A stretch of DNA of 64,000 bases from Pseudomonas fluorescens (GCF_019212185.1 NZ_CP078138.1:5376501-5440500); one strand, 5' to 3'. Positions 8,680 to 18,061 are shown, numbered from the stretch's first letter. Translations and numbers: made by a program. The notes: generated by a model not told the origin, from the letters alone.

Positions 8680-10017
8680 CTACAACACCGGCAACACCAC
8701 CCGCGCTTCCAGCCCGCCAATGCTGCGGTTTCTCACCGTCAGTTCGCCACCGTGTTCCAGCACGATGGCCCGCGCCGCCGACAACCCCAGGCCGACACCG
8801 CCGGTGCTTTTATTGCGCGAGCCTTCCAGGCGATGGAACGGCACGAACACCTGTTCATAACTGTCACTGGGGATTCCCGGCCCGCGATCCAGCACGCGAA
8901 TAGTCACGTGTTCGGCATCGCTGCGCAGCTCGATGGCCGGTTCACTGGCATATTTGAGGGCGTTTTCCAGCAGGTTGGTGATCACCCGTTTCAGCCCCAG
9001 CGGACGACCGACATACGCCAGGCGCTGGGGGCCGCTGAAAGGGATTTCGATGGACTGGTCGCGGTAGTCGTCTATCAGGGTTTGCAGGAGTTCGGCGAGG
9101 TCGAACGGGGTGGCTTGTTCAAGGCGTGCGTTGTCGCGGAAGAACTCCAGGCTGGAATTGATCATGGCGTGCATTTCGTCGACGTCGCTGAAGAGCTTTT
9201 TCTGCAACTGCGGATCGTCGATGAATTCACCGCGCAAACGCATGCGCGTCAGCGGCGCGCGCAGGTCGTGGGAGATGGCGGCGAGCATTTGCGTGCGGTC
9301 CTTGATGAAGTGCTGCAACTGCGCCTGCATGGCATTGAACGCGAGGATCGCCTGGCGGATTTCGTGGGGGCCGACCGGCTTGATCGGCGGCGCACGGAAA
9401 TCCACGCCAAAGCGTCGGGCGCCCTCGGCGAAAGTTTGCAGGGGGCGGGCCAGGCGGCGGGTGGCGATCAGCGCGACCAAGCCGGTGGAGAGCAATATCA
9501 GCACCACCACGATCAAATTGCGCGCCCAGTGCTCCAGGCCCCAGCTGCGTGACGGCATGCTGAACATCAGCCAGGAACCGTCCGCCAGTTGCATGGCCAT
9601 GGCGTATTGGCCATTGTGCTGCGGCCAGTCCGAGGGTTGGTAGGCTTCCAGGCGCTCACTGTTGAACAGTTTGCGGGCGTTTGGTTTGTCGGCACGGCTG
9701 GCGGCGTCAGGTGCGGCGGGCAGCTCCAGCGCTTCGTGGCTGGCGCTCCAGCGGATCGTCAGGCTGCTGTCGCTTGCAGCGTCGGCCAGGCGTTGTCGTT
9801 GCGCCGGTTCGGAGGCGGCGATCACCCGACTGAGGGACGAAAGTTTTTCCAGCAGCCCGGTCTCGGTCAACGGCGGATAGGCCCAGACGCCTGCGACCTG
9901 GGTGAACAGCGCGTAGAAGCCCAGGGAGGTCAGCATCGCGAGGATGGTGGTCAGGGCGATCCAGCGCGACACGGTATCGCGTTTGCGCAGGCACCAGGCC
10001 GCCCGCCAACCTTTCAC
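8680..10017 (-). CDS. Sensor histidine kinase, EnvZ-like
   Basis: 445 residues. Two membrane helices (about 20-40 and 168-185) flank a periplasmic domain of roughly 125 residues; HAMP follows ('RRLARPLQTFAEGARRFG'), then the phospho-acceptor box 'AAISHDLRAPLTRMR' with H250, an N box 'ITNLLENALKYA' and G boxes 'DRGPGIP' and 'GVGLGLSAAR'. It starts 4 bases inside the response-regulator gene, so the two are translated together. The signal is unknown. The nearest neighbour on this side is the siderophore receptor, but it converges, so a link to iron is not supported. Confidence 0.92.
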   Translation of the reverse strand: MKGWRAAWCLRKRDTVSRWIALTTILAMLTSLGFYALFTQVAGVWAYPPLTETGLLEKLSSLSRVIAASEPAQRQRLADAASDSSLTIRWSASHEALELPAAPDAASRADKPNARKLFNSERLEAYQPSDWPQHNGQYAMAMQLADGSWLMFSMPSRSWGLEHWARNLIVVVLILLSTGLVALIATRRLARPLQTFAEGARRFGVDFRAPPIKPVGPHEIRQAILAFNAMQAQLQHFIKDRTQMLAAISHDLRAPLTRMRLRGEFIDDPQLQKKLFSDVDEMHAMINSSLEFFRDNARLEQATPFDLAELLQTLIDDYRDQSIEIPFSGPQRLAYVGRPLGLKRVITNLLENALKYASEPAIELRSDAEHVTIRVLDRGPGIPSDSYEQVFVPFHRLEGSRNKSTGGVGLGLSAARAIVLEHGGELTVRNRSIGGLEARVVLPVL

Positions 10018-10736
10018 TGCCGGGTCACGCTGGGGGTGAACAGGTAACCGCCGTTACGCACGGTGCGAATCATTTCCGGGCGTTTGCTGTCGATTTCCAG
10101 CTTGCGCCGCAAACGGCTGACCTGCACGTCGATGCTGCGATCGAAGGCTTCGTGGGTGCGTCCGCGCGCCAGATCCAGCAGCAGTTCGCGGGTGAGGATG
10201 CGTTGCGGGTGCTCGACGAACACCAGCAGCAGGTCGAATTCACCGGCTGACAGTGGGATCATCACCTGATCCGGCGAGCGCAGTTCGCGGCGCGTCAGGT
10301 CCAGTTGCCAGTCGCAGAACTTGATCAGCGGATGGGGCACTTGGCCGGTCAGCGGACGCACTTCGCCGACCCGGCGCAACACCGCACGTACCCGTGCCAA
10401 CAGCTCGCGAGCATCGAACGGCTTGCTGACGTAATCGTCGGCGCCCATTTCCAGGCCCACCACGCGGTCGCTCAGTTCGCCCATAGCGGTGAGCATGATC
10501 ACCGGCATGCTGTGTTGCTGGCGCAGGCGCTGGCACAGCGTCAGGCCGTTTTCGCCGGGCATCATCAAGTCGAGGATGATCAGGTCGGGCATTTGTCGCT
10601 CAAGGGCGGCCCACAGCGCCACGCCGTCGGTGGCCACGTCGACGACATAACCTTGCTGGACAAAGAATTTACGCAGCAGATCGAGGACCTCAAGGTCGTC
10701 GTCCACGATCAACAGATGGCTCACCGGCGGGCACAC
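10014..10736 (-). CDS. OmpR-family response regulator
   Basis: 240 residues: receiver domain with the acidic pocket 'VDDD' and phospho-acceptor D56 in 'LIILDLMMPG', the conserved K in 'DDYVSKPF', and a C-terminal winged helix ('DRSIDVQVSRLRRKLE', 'TVRNGGYLF'). It is first in a two-gene operon with the overlapping sensor kinase. The start is taken as the ATG at 10736; a start a few codons in would also give a full receiver domain. Confidence 0.92.
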   Translation of the reverse strand: MCPPVSHLLIVDDDLEVLDLLRKFFVQQGYVVDVATDGVALWAALERQMPDLIILDLMMPGENGLTLCQRLRQQHSMPVIMLTAMGELSDRVVGLEMGADDYVSKPFDARELLARVRAVLRRVGEVRPLTGQVPHPLIKFCDWQLDLTRRELRSPDQVMIPLSAGEFDLLLVFVEHPQRILTRELLLDLARGRTHEAFDRSIDVQVSRLRRKLEIDSKRPEMIRTVRNGGYLFTPSVTRQ

Positions 10737-10891
10737 TCAGCGATGGATAGTGCGGATATCTAAAACCATTCGGTGAGGTTCGTCATATATTTCAACTCGG
10801 TCACAAAGCATCAATCCGGTAAAAAAGCAGACATTTTTAAGCAAGGCACGGATGTCAGGATCCAGTTCCCTTATCCCGAAGACTGTTTGCC

Positions 10892-11323
10892 ATGCCTTTG
10901 TTCAAGCGTTCCCATGCACTGTTCCGCAATGCTGCATTGCTGCTGACCTTGACCTACCTGTACGGCTGCGCCAGTCGTACTTCGGCCGACAGCGCCCAGG
11001 CCGGCTACCCGTTGCATGACCCGGCGGAACAGGTCAACCGCGGCAATTTCGCCTTCAACCAGGTGATCGACGAAGACGCCATCGAGCCGGTTGCCCGGGG
11101 TTATGGCTACACGCCGGAATTCTTCCAGTTGGGTCAGCACAACTTCACCACCCACTTCAACCAACCCACGGTGTTCCTCGACAGCCTGCCCCATGTCAAC
11201 GGCAAACCCTCCTTTGAGCGCTCCGACACGCCGGGCATCGCCCTTCGTCGCTCCGCCTTCGGTCAGACCTTCGGTATCTGGGGCGTTATCAGCGGGCCGC
11301 TCGTGGCAACCGATGCCACGTAA
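10892..11323 (+). CDS. Truncated MlaA/VacJ-like lipoprotein, probable gene remnant
   Basis: 143 residues with a lipobox (L-Y-G-C, Cys about 26). The following 'DPAEQVNRGNFAFNQVIDE' and 'FGQTFGIWGVISGP' match the two conserved blocks of MlaA, the outer-membrane lipoprotein that removes phospholipids from the outer leaflet. Family members are usually 220-260 residues. Here the stretch between the blocks is too short (the usual 'GRFxxNxTxGxxGxFD' segment is missing) and the frame stops just after the second block, losing the C-terminal third. It may be transcribed, but it is unlikely to make a working MlaA. No other mla gene is nearby. Confidence 0.6.
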   Translation: MPLFKRSHALFRNAALLLTLTYLYGCASRTSADSAQAGYPLHDPAEQVNRGNFAFNQVIDEDAIEPVARGYGYTPEFFQLGQHNFTTHFNQPTVFLDSLPHVNGKPSFERSDTPGIALRRSAFGQTFGIWGVISGPLVATDAT

Positions 11324-11591
11324 CAGCCCGCCGCTGGTGCTCGAACAGCGCCTGAACCGACGCGCCAACAGCGGCCTGCACTGCAGCGAAACCAGCCTGC
11401 GCCTGACCGACGACGAGCGCGAACTGGTGCTCAGCCGCTACATCGAACTGTACCGCCCCGAAGGCGTGGAATGGGTCGAGCGCAGCCACCGCATCTCGGT
11501 CAACGCCCTGCTGCGCTGGATCATCGCCAACGGCGAGGCGCAGGCGGTGGAGCAAGGCAGCGACCTGCCAGGGCGGGGGTCGATGAATTGA
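11313..11591 (+). CDS. Hypothetical protein, 92 aa
   Basis: Not recognised. The frame starts 11 bases inside the end of the MlaA-like remnant and encodes a charged, helical, probably cytoplasmic protein ('LRLTDDERELVLSRYIELY', 'WVERSHRISVNALLRWII'). The pattern of hydrophobic and charged residues looks like real protein rather than a shadow, but no strong ribosome-binding site precedes it. It may be an independent small gene whose promoter lies in the decayed upstream gene. Confidence 0.5.
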   Translation: MPRNSPPLVLEQRLNRRANSGLHCSETSLRLTDDERELVLSRYIELYRPEGVEWVERSHRISVNALLRWIIANGEAQAVEQGSDLPGRGSMN

Positions 11592-11715
11592 TCCGCCTCC
11601 CCTGAATACCCTGCTCCCACAGAAGAGCCGCTCGGTGTTGCACTGCAGGGAATGTCCCGGCCCATCACCTGCGTTATCATCGCCGGCCTGTTTTTACCTG
11701 GAGCCCACCCCTCGG

Positions 11716-13629
11716 ATGTCCACGCCTGCGCCGCACCTCGCTGATCAATCGCCCTTGCCCGCCGTGCTGGTCGGCCCGCTGTTGCGGCGTCTGGAACCGA
11801 CGCGCCTGGTGCTATGGCTGGTGGGATCGCGGGAACTGGCGCTGACCCTGCGCCTGGCCGGCGTCGGCGACATCGCGCTGAAGCCCCAGGTCATCGCGGT
11901 CGGCCGCCAGGCCTTTGTCCACCTGATCGACGTTCAACTCGACCAGGCCCTGCCCCAGGACGTGAGCATCGACTACGACTTGCTGGTCAACGGCGACGAT
12001 GGCCAGCAGTCGGGCATCGCCGACTGGGCGCCGCACCTGCTGTACGGCACGGCGCAATCGGCGAACTTTGTCCTGCGCAGCCGCATCGACCAACTGCTCC
12101 ATGGCTCCTGCCGCAAGCCGCATTTTCCAGCCCGCGATGGCCTGCTCTGTGTCGATCAGTTGCTGGCGGACAACCCCGCCCCCGAACAACGCCCGGCGCT
12201 GTTGATGATGAGCGGCGATCAGGTCTACGCCGACGATGTCGCCGGCCCGATGCTGCGGGCGATCCACGCGCTGATCGAGCGCCTGGGCCTGTTCGGCGAG
12301 CACCTCGACGGCGCGGTGGTCGAGGACAGCGCCGCGCTCTACCAGCACCCGGCCAGTTACTACCATCGCGCCGACCTGCTGCCGGCGCTGGAGAGCAACG
12401 AGACCCTGCGCGAACGCTTCTTCGGCGGTGCGCGCAAACCGATTTTCACCAGCAGCAGCGCCGACAATCACTTGGTGACTTTCGCCGAAGTCATGGCCAT
12501 GTATCTGCTGGTCTGGTCGCCCACCGCCTGGACCCTGATCGACCCGCAGCCGCCGGCGCTGACGCCAGAACGCCGCGAGCGTTATGCCCTCGAACAGACC
12601 CGCATCGACGCCTTCAAGCTCGGCCTCGATCAGGTGGCACGAGTGCTCGCCCATTTGCCGTGCCTGATGATTTTCGATGACCACGACATCACCGACGACT
12701 GGAACCTCAGCGCCCAATGGGAACAGACCGCCTACGGCCATCCGTTCTCCAAGCGCATCATCGGCAACGCGCTGATCGCCTACCTGCTGTGCCAAGGCTG
12801 GGGCAACAACCCGGATGCGTTCACCGGCCTTGTGGATAAAACCCGGGCCCTCGACCCGCAGCACGGCTACCTCGACAGCAGCGCCCAGGATGAGCTTATC
12901 GACGACCTGCTGAAGTTCCAGCACTGGCATTACGTGCTGCCGACCACTCCGGCGCTGGTGGTGCTCGACACCCGCACCCGGCGCTGGCGCAGCGAGTCCA
13001 ATCTCAAGCAACCCTCGGGCTTGCTGGATTGGGAAGCCCTGTGCGAGTTGCAACAGGAACTGCTTGATCATCCGTCAGCGATCATCGTTTCGCCGGCGCC
13101 GGTGTTTGGCGTCAAGCTGATCGAGACCGTGCAGAAAGTCTTCAGCTGGTGTGGCTACCCGCTGCTGGTGGACGCGGAAAACTGGATGGCCCATCGCGGT
13201 GCGGCACAGGTGATCCTCAACATCTTTCGTCACTCGCGCACGCCGGGCAATTACGTGATCCTCTCCGGTGACGTGCATTACTCGTTCGTCTACGAAGTGC
13301 TGATCCGCCACCGCAGCGCCGGGCCGCGCATCTGGCAGATCACCAGCAGCGGCATCAAAAATGAATTCCCGCCCACCCTGCTGGAGTGGTTCGATCGCCT
13401 CAATCGCTGGCTATACTCGCCACGCTCGCCGCTGAACTGGCTGACCAAACGCCGGCGCATGCAGGTCGTGCCCCACGTACCGGAGCACGCGGAAGCCGGC
13501 GAGCGGTTGTGGAATTCGGCGGGGATTGGCCAGGTGTTTTTCAATCAACAGGGCCAGCCCCAGGCAATCTACCAGCACAACTCGAACGGCGCGGCGAAAA
13601 CCCGGATGGTGCCACCCGCCACCGATTGA
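11716..13629 (+). CDS. PhoD-like metallophosphatase family protein
   Basis: 637 residues. Metal-site motifs of the PhoD/alkaline phosphatase D fold appear in order: 'MMSGDQVYADD' (about residue 165), 'FDDHDITDDW' (about 320) and 'LSGDVHYSF' (about 516), with 'HGSCRK' ahead of the first. There is no signal peptide, unlike classical secreted PhoD, so the protein is probably cytoplasmic. It would hydrolyse phosphomonoesters or diesters using Ca/Fe-type metals; the substrate is unknown. The start is the ATG at 11716; the frame is open for 27 codons upstream without a better start. The VOC gene follows after 23 bases. Confidence 0.8.
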   Translation: MSTPAPHLADQSPLPAVLVGPLLRRLEPTRLVLWLVGSRELALTLRLAGVGDIALKPQVIAVGRQAFVHLIDVQLDQALPQDVSIDYDLLVNGDDGQQSGIADWAPHLLYGTAQSANFVLRSRIDQLLHGSCRKPHFPARDGLLCVDQLLADNPAPEQRPALLMMSGDQVYADDVAGPMLRAIHALIERLGLFGEHLDGAVVEDSAALYQHPASYYHRADLLPALESNETLRERFFGGARKPIFTSSSADNHLVTFAEVMAMYLLVWSPTAWTLIDPQPPALTPERRERYALEQTRIDAFKLGLDQVARVLAHLPCLMIFDDHDITDDWNLSAQWEQTAYGHPFSKRIIGNALIAYLLCQGWGNNPDAFTGLVDKTRALDPQHGYLDSSAQDELIDDLLKFQHWHYVLPTTPALVVLDTRTRRWRSESNLKQPSGLLDWEALCELQQELLDHPSAIIVSPAPVFGVKLIETVQKVFSWCGYPLLVDAENWMAHRGAAQVILNIFRHSRTPGNYVILSGDVHYSFVYEVLIRHRSAGPRIWQITSSGIKNEFPPTLLEWFDRLNRWLYSPRSPLNWLTKRRRMQVVPHVPEHAEAGERLWNSAGIGQVFFNQQGQPQAIYQHNSNGAAKTRMVPPATD

Positions 13630-13652
13630 TCTCTGAGAAACGAAGGATATGT

Positions 13653-14078
13653 ATGCTCAAGCGCAACAAGATGGTGCCCGAACTGACGGTCAGCGACATC
13701 GCCAAAAGCCTGGACTTCTGGACTCGCTTGATCGGTTTCCAGGTCGCTTACGACCGTCCCGAGGAGGGCTTCGCCTACCTCGACTTCGACGGCGTGCAGG
13801 TGATGCTCGAACAGTATTTTCCCGACGACGGCCAGTGGCACACCGGGCCATTGCAGGCGCCCTTTGGTCGCGGGATCAATTTCCAGATGGAAGTGCAGCA
13901 GGTCGAACCGATCCTGGCTCGGCTGACGGCCGCCCAATGGCCGCTGTTTCGTCCCGTTGGCGAAGCCTGGTATCGCTCCGGCGAGATGGAAGTCGGCCAG
14001 CTTGAACTGATCGTCCAGGACCCTGACGGTTACTTGTTGCGCCTGGCACAGGCACTCGGTGAGCGGCCGATTCTCTGA
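13653..14078 (+). CDS. VOC-superfamily protein (bleomycin-resistance/glyoxalase fold)
   Basis: 141 residues. The two beta-alpha-beta-beta-beta modules are visible: 'VPELTVSDIAKSLDFWTRLIGF' with 'FAYLDFDGVQVMLE', then 'VEPILARLTAAQWPLF' with 'LELIVQDPDGYLLRLAQ'. The terminal 'QDPDGYLLRL' is the hallmark of the bleomycin-binding-protein branch. It could bind drugs or act as a small-molecule dioxygenase or isomerase; nothing in the context decides. A ribosome-binding site (gaaggat) precedes the ATG. Confidence 0.82.
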   Translation: MLKRNKMVPELTVSDIAKSLDFWTRLIGFQVAYDRPEEGFAYLDFDGVQVMLEQYFPDDGQWHTGPLQAPFGRGINFQMEVQQVEPILARLTAAQWPLFRPVGEAWYRSGEMEVGQLELIVQDPDGYLLRLAQALGERPIL

Positions 14079-14253
14079 CCCCGGCCGCGCCAGCGCTCTA
14101 TCACGCCCCCCCCCAAAAAACGCTGGCTCGTGCACTTATCAATAATGTTTATTTCCTCGCCGTGCGGTTTGACGCCCGCCCTGCCGCCCGGCGCTAATGA
14201 CCTTCCATCGTCGCCGCTCGATGACGCCCCGACGATTTGCCCAAGGTCATGAC

Positions 14254-14976
14254 ATGCACACCCCAGCGTCCCTCAAGCACTCTGAATCGCCCCATTGCAA
14301 AAACTGCAAGCTGGCCTCGTTATGCCTGCCACTGGCGCTGGGCAGTGACGATGTCAGTGCCCTCAATGCCATCGTCAAACGCGAACGCCCGCTGCGCAAA
14401 GGCGACAGCCTGTTTCGCCAGGGCGATGCCTTTACGTCGATTTACGTGATCCGCTCCGGCGCCTTGAAGACCTCCAGCGTCAACCTCAATGGCGAGGAGC
14501 ACATCATCGGGTTTCATCTGCCCGGCGAGCTGATCGGGTTGTCGGGGATGGATATCAACACCTACGCCTGCACCGCCCAGGCCCAGGAAACCACCACTGT
14601 CTGCGAAATCCCCTTCGATCAACTCGAAGCCCTGCTGGAGAAAATCCCCCAGCTACGGCGGCAACTGATCAACCTGATGAGCCGGGAAATTCGCGACGAT
14701 CACAAAATGATGCGCATGCTCGCGCAGAAAAATGCCCATGAGCGCCTGGCGATGTTCCTGGTCGACCTGTCCGGGCGTTTCCACGCCAATGGCTATTCAG
14801 CCCGGCAATTTCGCCTGAACATGACCCGCGACGAAATCGCCAACTACCTGGGCATCGCCACCGAAACCACCTGCCGCAGCTTTACCTTGCTGCAACAGCA
14901 GGGCCTGATCGTGGCCCAGGGCAAATCGATCCAGATTCTGGATTCACCGTCGTTGTCGCAGCTTTCGGAGCGTTAG
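14254..14976 (+). CDS. Crp/Fnr regulator with FNR-type Fe-S cluster, ANR paralogue
   Basis: 240 residues from the ATG at 14254, chosen because it has an aagg ribosome-binding site. Four cysteines match FNR/ANR cluster ligands: C15, C18, C24 ('HCKNCKLASLC') and C106 ('YACTA'). A cyclic-nucleotide-like beta roll and dimer helix follow, then the winged helix-turn-helix. This predicts an oxygen-sensing [4Fe-4S] activator. The N-terminus differs from canonical ANR, so this is probably a second copy. The recognition helix reads E-T-T-C-R (204-208), where FNR, ANR and DNR have E-x-x-S-R; C207 replaces the serine that contacts the FNR box, so target sites may differ. Confidence 0.88.
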   Translation: MHTPASLKHSESPHCKNCKLASLCLPLALGSDDVSALNAIVKRERPLRKGDSLFRQGDAFTSIYVIRSGALKTSSVNLNGEEHIIGFHLPGELIGLSGMDINTYACTAQAQETTTVCEIPFDQLEALLEKIPQLRRQLINLMSREIRDDHKMMRMLAQKNAHERLAMFLVDLSGRFHANGYSARQFRLNMTRDEIANYLGIATETTCRSFTLLQQQGLIVAQGKSIQILDSPSLSQLSER

Positions 14977-14989
14977 CCTGCCAATCCCT

Positions 14990-15079
14990 TGTAGGAGCGA
15001 GCCTGCTCGCGATGACGGTGTATCAGTCGATATTTGAGTCGGCTGACAGGGCGCTATCGCGAGCAGGCTCGCTCCTACA
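14990..15079. repeat. REPIN
   Basis: Inverted pair of REP units with the core gtaggagcgagcctgctcgc, separated by about 45 bases, lying between the convergent Fnr-type and aminotransferase genes. The copy is nearly identical in arms and size to that at 929-1018. Confidence 0.9.
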
Positions 15080-15093
15080 TTAGTGGAGGGTGG

Positions 15094-16269
15094 TCATTCA
15101 GTTTTCAGAACGCCGTACACCCCCCGCACAATCATCTCCACCTCCCGCTCGTCCAATGTCAGGGGCGGCAGCAGGCGGATGATGTTGCCCCGGGTGACGT
15201 TGATCAGCAGCCCGTGATCGCGGGCGGCGGTCAGGCTCAGGTTGCGTATCGACTGTTTCAACTCGATGCCAATCATCAGGCCCAGGCCACGGATCGCCGC
15301 CACATTCGGCAGGCCCTCGAGTTCGGCGCGCAGCCGGCTCAACAGGCGTTCGCCCTGGCGCCGGGCGTTTTCCAGCAGGCCCTGCTCCTTGATGATTTCC
15401 AGCACCGTGCAACCGACCCGGCACGCCAGCGGATTACCGCCGAAGGTGCTGCCATGGCTGCCGGGGGTGAACAGTTCGGCAGCCTTGCCCCGGGCCAGGC
15501 AGGCGCCGATCGGCACGCCGTTGCCCAGGCCCTTGGCCAGGGTCATGACGTCGGGAACGACGCCTTCGTGTTGAAAGGCAAACCACTGCCCGGTGCGGCC
15601 GATGCCGGTCTGAATTTCATCGAGCATCAACAACCAGTTGTGCCGGTTGCACAGCCCACGCAACGCCCGCAAAAAGCCAACAGGCGCCGGCTGTACACCA
15701 CTTTCACCCTGCACCGGCTCCATCAGCACCGCGACGATGCGCTGGCCATAGGTGGCCTGCGCCTGCTCCAGTGCGGCGAGGTCGCCAAACGGCACCTTGA
15801 GAAAATCCCCCGGCAATTGCGCAAAACCCAGGCGCACCGCCGGGCCGTCACTGGCCGACAGGGTGCCGAGGGTACGGCCGTGAAAGGCATTTTCCATGAC
15901 CACCACCAGCGGCTGCTCGATCCCTTTTTGCCAACCGTACAGCCGCGCCAGTTTCAACGCCGTCTCATTGGCCTCGGCGCCGGAGTTGCTGAAAAACGCC
16001 CGATCCATTCCCGACAATTGCGTCAGCTTCTGCGCCAGCCGCTGTTGCCAATCGATGCTGTACAGGTTGGAGGTGTGCAGCAACAGCCCGGCTTGTTCGG
16101 TGATGGCGCTGACCACACGCGGGTGCGAGTGACCGACATTGGTCACCGCCACGCCCGCCACCGCGTCCAAGTATTCACGCCCGGCCTGATCCCACAGGCG
16201 AGTGCCCAGGCCCCGGGTAAAACTCAGGGCCAGGGGTTGGTAAGTGCTCATCAGGTGGGTGGCGGTCAT
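15094..16269 (-). CDS. argD: Acetylornithine aminotransferase-like class III aminotransferase
   Basis: 391 residues, the normal length for ArgD. '[16 protein letters not shown]', '[15 protein letters not shown]', '[15 protein letters not shown]' and the PLP lysine in '[14 protein letters not shown]' are all present. ArgD converts N-acetylglutamate semialdehyde and glutamate to N-acetylornithine and 2-oxoglutarate. The gene stands alone next to a divergent LysR regulator rather than with other arg genes. It may therefore be a second, catabolic or siderophore-related paralogue of the main aminotransferase (AruC/ArgD). Family assignment is firm; the precise substrate is not. Confidence 0.85.
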   Translation of the reverse strand: MTATHLMSTYQPLALSFTRGLGTRLWDQAGREYLDAVAGVAVTNVGHSHPRVVSAITEQAGLLLHTSNLYSIDWQQRLAQKLTQLSGMDRAFFSNSGAEANETALKLARLYGWQKGIEQPLVVVMENAFHGRTLGTLSASDGPAVRLGFAQLPGDFLKVPFGDLAALEQAQATYGQRIVAVLMEPVQGESGVQPAPVGFLRALRGLCNRHNWLLMLDEIQTGIGRTGQWFAFQHEGVVPDVMTLAKGLGNGVPIGACLARGKAAELFTPGSHGSTFGGNPLACRVGCTVLEIIKEQGLLENARRQGERLLSRLRAELEGLPNVAAIRGLGLMIGIELKQSIRNLSLTAARDHGLLINVTRGNIIRLLPPLTLDEREVEMIVRGVYGVLKTE

Positions 16270-16413
16270 GGGGGTCAGGCTCCTTGAGGTGGGATGAGGA
16301 CACTCCTACAGGGGTTGCGTACAGTTAGCAGGACAGTGTTTTCGCAGTATCGTTAACCACCAGAGCTGGATAAACGCCTTAAAACTTCAATCATCTTAAA
16401 GCTGAGCTTGATA

Positions 16414-17382
16414 ATGGATCTGTTCCTGGCAATGTCGGTGTACGTCAAAGTGGTCGAGACCGGCAGCATGACCGCCGCTGCTCGCCACTGCAGTCTGTCG
16501 ACCACTATGGTCGGTAATCACCTGCGAGCGCTGGAGCAACGCCTGGGGGTCAGCCTGATCAACCGCACCACGCGGCGCCAGCGCCTGACCGAATTCGGCA
16601 GCGCCTACTACGAGCGCTGCCTGGAAGTGCTGGGGCTGGTCAACGAATCCGAGCGGCTCGCCGAGACGGTCCAGGGCGAGCCCAAGGGCACCCTGTGCAT
16701 CACCGCGCCGCCGAGCTTTGGCTCCGAATGCCTGGCCCCGGCCATGCACCTGTTTACCCAGCAGTACCCGGACATCCGCGTCGATATTCTGCTCAACAAC
16801 CAGGTGATGGACCTGATCGACAACAGCGTCCACGTTGCCTTTCGCCTCGGCAACCCCGAGCCGTCAGGCCTGATTGCCCGGCCTTTGGTCGACTACACCC
16901 TGAGCATCTGCGCCGCCCCGTCCTATCTGGAGCGACACGGGGTGCCGACCACCCCCAGCGAACTGAGCCAGCATGCCTGCCTGACGTATGCCTATCCGGC
17001 CGGTGACGAGTGGAGTTCAGTAGGCAAGCAATGGCCGCTGAGCGGGCCGGAGGGCGAAGTGCTGGTGCCGGTCAGCGGGCCGATGGTGATCAACAGCGTA
17101 CCCGGCCTGCTACAGGCCGCGCGCGTCGGCATGGGCGTGGTGATGTTGCCTGACGTGCTGGTGCAACAGGATTTGCGCGAAGGCAAGCTGGTAGCCCTGC
17201 TGCAGGACTACCAACTGCCGCGCCGGGCGATGAATCTGGTCTACGCCCCTGACCGCTATCGCCTGCCGAAACTGCGCTGCTTTGTCGAATTCGCCCTGCA
17301 GATGTGGGGCAAGCCGGGGTTTACTGGCCAGCCCTCACCAACACCGGTTTATCCGCATAGCGCTGGGGATAAAGCTGTTTGA
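16414..17382 (+). CDS. LysR-family transcriptional regulator
   Basis: 322 residues from the ATG at 16414 (an in-frame TTG lies two codons earlier). The N-terminal HTH reads 'VVETGSMTAAARHCSLSTTMVGNHLRALEQ', followed by 'RTTRRQRLTEFGSAYYERC', typical of the large DsdC/AaeR-like group. A periplasmic-binding-protein-type effector domain completes it. It is divergent from the ArgD-like gene with 144 bases between, so it probably regulates that gene. Its 3' end overlaps the convergent msrA coding sequence by 62 bases. Confidence 0.9.
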   Translation: MDLFLAMSVYVKVVETGSMTAAARHCSLSTTMVGNHLRALEQRLGVSLINRTTRRQRLTEFGSAYYERCLEVLGLVNESERLAETVQGEPKGTLCITAPPSFGSECLAPAMHLFTQQYPDIRVDILLNNQVMDLIDNSVHVAFRLGNPEPSGLIARPLVDYTLSICAAPSYLERHGVPTTPSELSQHACLTYAYPAGDEWSSVGKQWPLSGPEGEVLVPVSGPMVINSVPGLLQAARVGMGVVMLPDVLVQQDLREGKLVALLQDYQLPRRAMNLVYAPDRYRLPKLRCFVEFALQMWGKPGFTGQPSPTPVYPHSAGDKAV

Positions 17383-18034
17383 GTTGCGCCACTTTCGGCA
17401 GGTCGTTGATCACGATGTAAGGATGGCTCGGGTGCTCGGTGAGGAAGTTCTGATGATAGTCCTCGGCCGGGTAGAAGCCGTTGTAGGTTTCCAGCGTGGT
17501 CACGATCGGTTTGCTGAAGACCTGGGCGGCGTCCAGTTGTTTGATATAGGCCTGGGCGACGCGCTGTTGCTCAGGATTTTCGACGAATAGCGCCGAGCGA
17601 TATTGGGGGCCACGGTCCGGTCCCTGACGGTTCAGTTCGGTGGGGTTATGGGCCACTGAAAAGTAGATTTGCAGCAAGCTGCCATAGCTGACCTGGGCCG
17701 GGTCGTAGGTCACTTGCACCGCTTCGGCGTGACCCGTATCGCCCTCGCCGACCCGCTCATATTGCGCCGTCTCGGCACGGCCACCGGCATAGCCGGACAC
17801 CGCGTTCTTCACCCCTTTGACGTGCTGGAACACGCCCTGCACGCCCCAGAAGCAGCCGCCGGCGAACACTGCGGTTTCACTGCCCGTCTTGGGCGTTTCA
17901 TCGAGCACCGGCGGGGCCAGCAGGACGGCCTCCTCGGCGCCTGCGACCGACATGGCCAGGCATTGTCCGACAACGCCGGCCAGCGCCAGACCAAGCAGGC
18001 TTCGACGCCAGGTCCATTGCATTTTCATCATCAT
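17321..18034 (-). CDS. msrA: Exported peptide-methionine (S)-S-oxide reductase MsrA
   Basis: 237 residues. An N-terminal signal peptide ('RSLLGLALAGVVGQCLAMS') is followed by the MsrA domain with the catalytic motif G-C-F-W-G (C61), 'GYAGG', 'EAVQVTYDP' and 'GFYPAEDYHQNFL'. It reduces the S epimer of methionine sulfoxide in oxidised envelope proteins. The mature protein contains no other cysteine, so it is a 1-Cys type without a resolving cysteine. It lies 27 bases after msrB on the same strand, forming an operon with it. The last 62 bases overlap the convergent LysR gene. Several ATGs cluster at the start; the choice does not affect the export signal. Confidence 0.92.
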   Translation of the reverse strand: MMMKMQWTWRRSLLGLALAGVVGQCLAMSVAGAEEAVLLAPPVLDETPKTGSETAVFAGGCFWGVQGVFQHVKGVKNAVSGYAGGRAETAQYERVGEGDTGHAEAVQVTYDPAQVSYGSLLQIYFSVAHNPTELNRQGPDRGPQYRSALFVENPEQQRVAQAYIKQLDAAQVFSKPIVTTLETYNGFYPAEDYHQNFLTEHPSHPYIVINDLPKVAQLKQLYPQRYADKPVLVRAGQ

Positions 18035-18061
18035 TTTCCTCAGTCATGCACAGGTAAAGGC

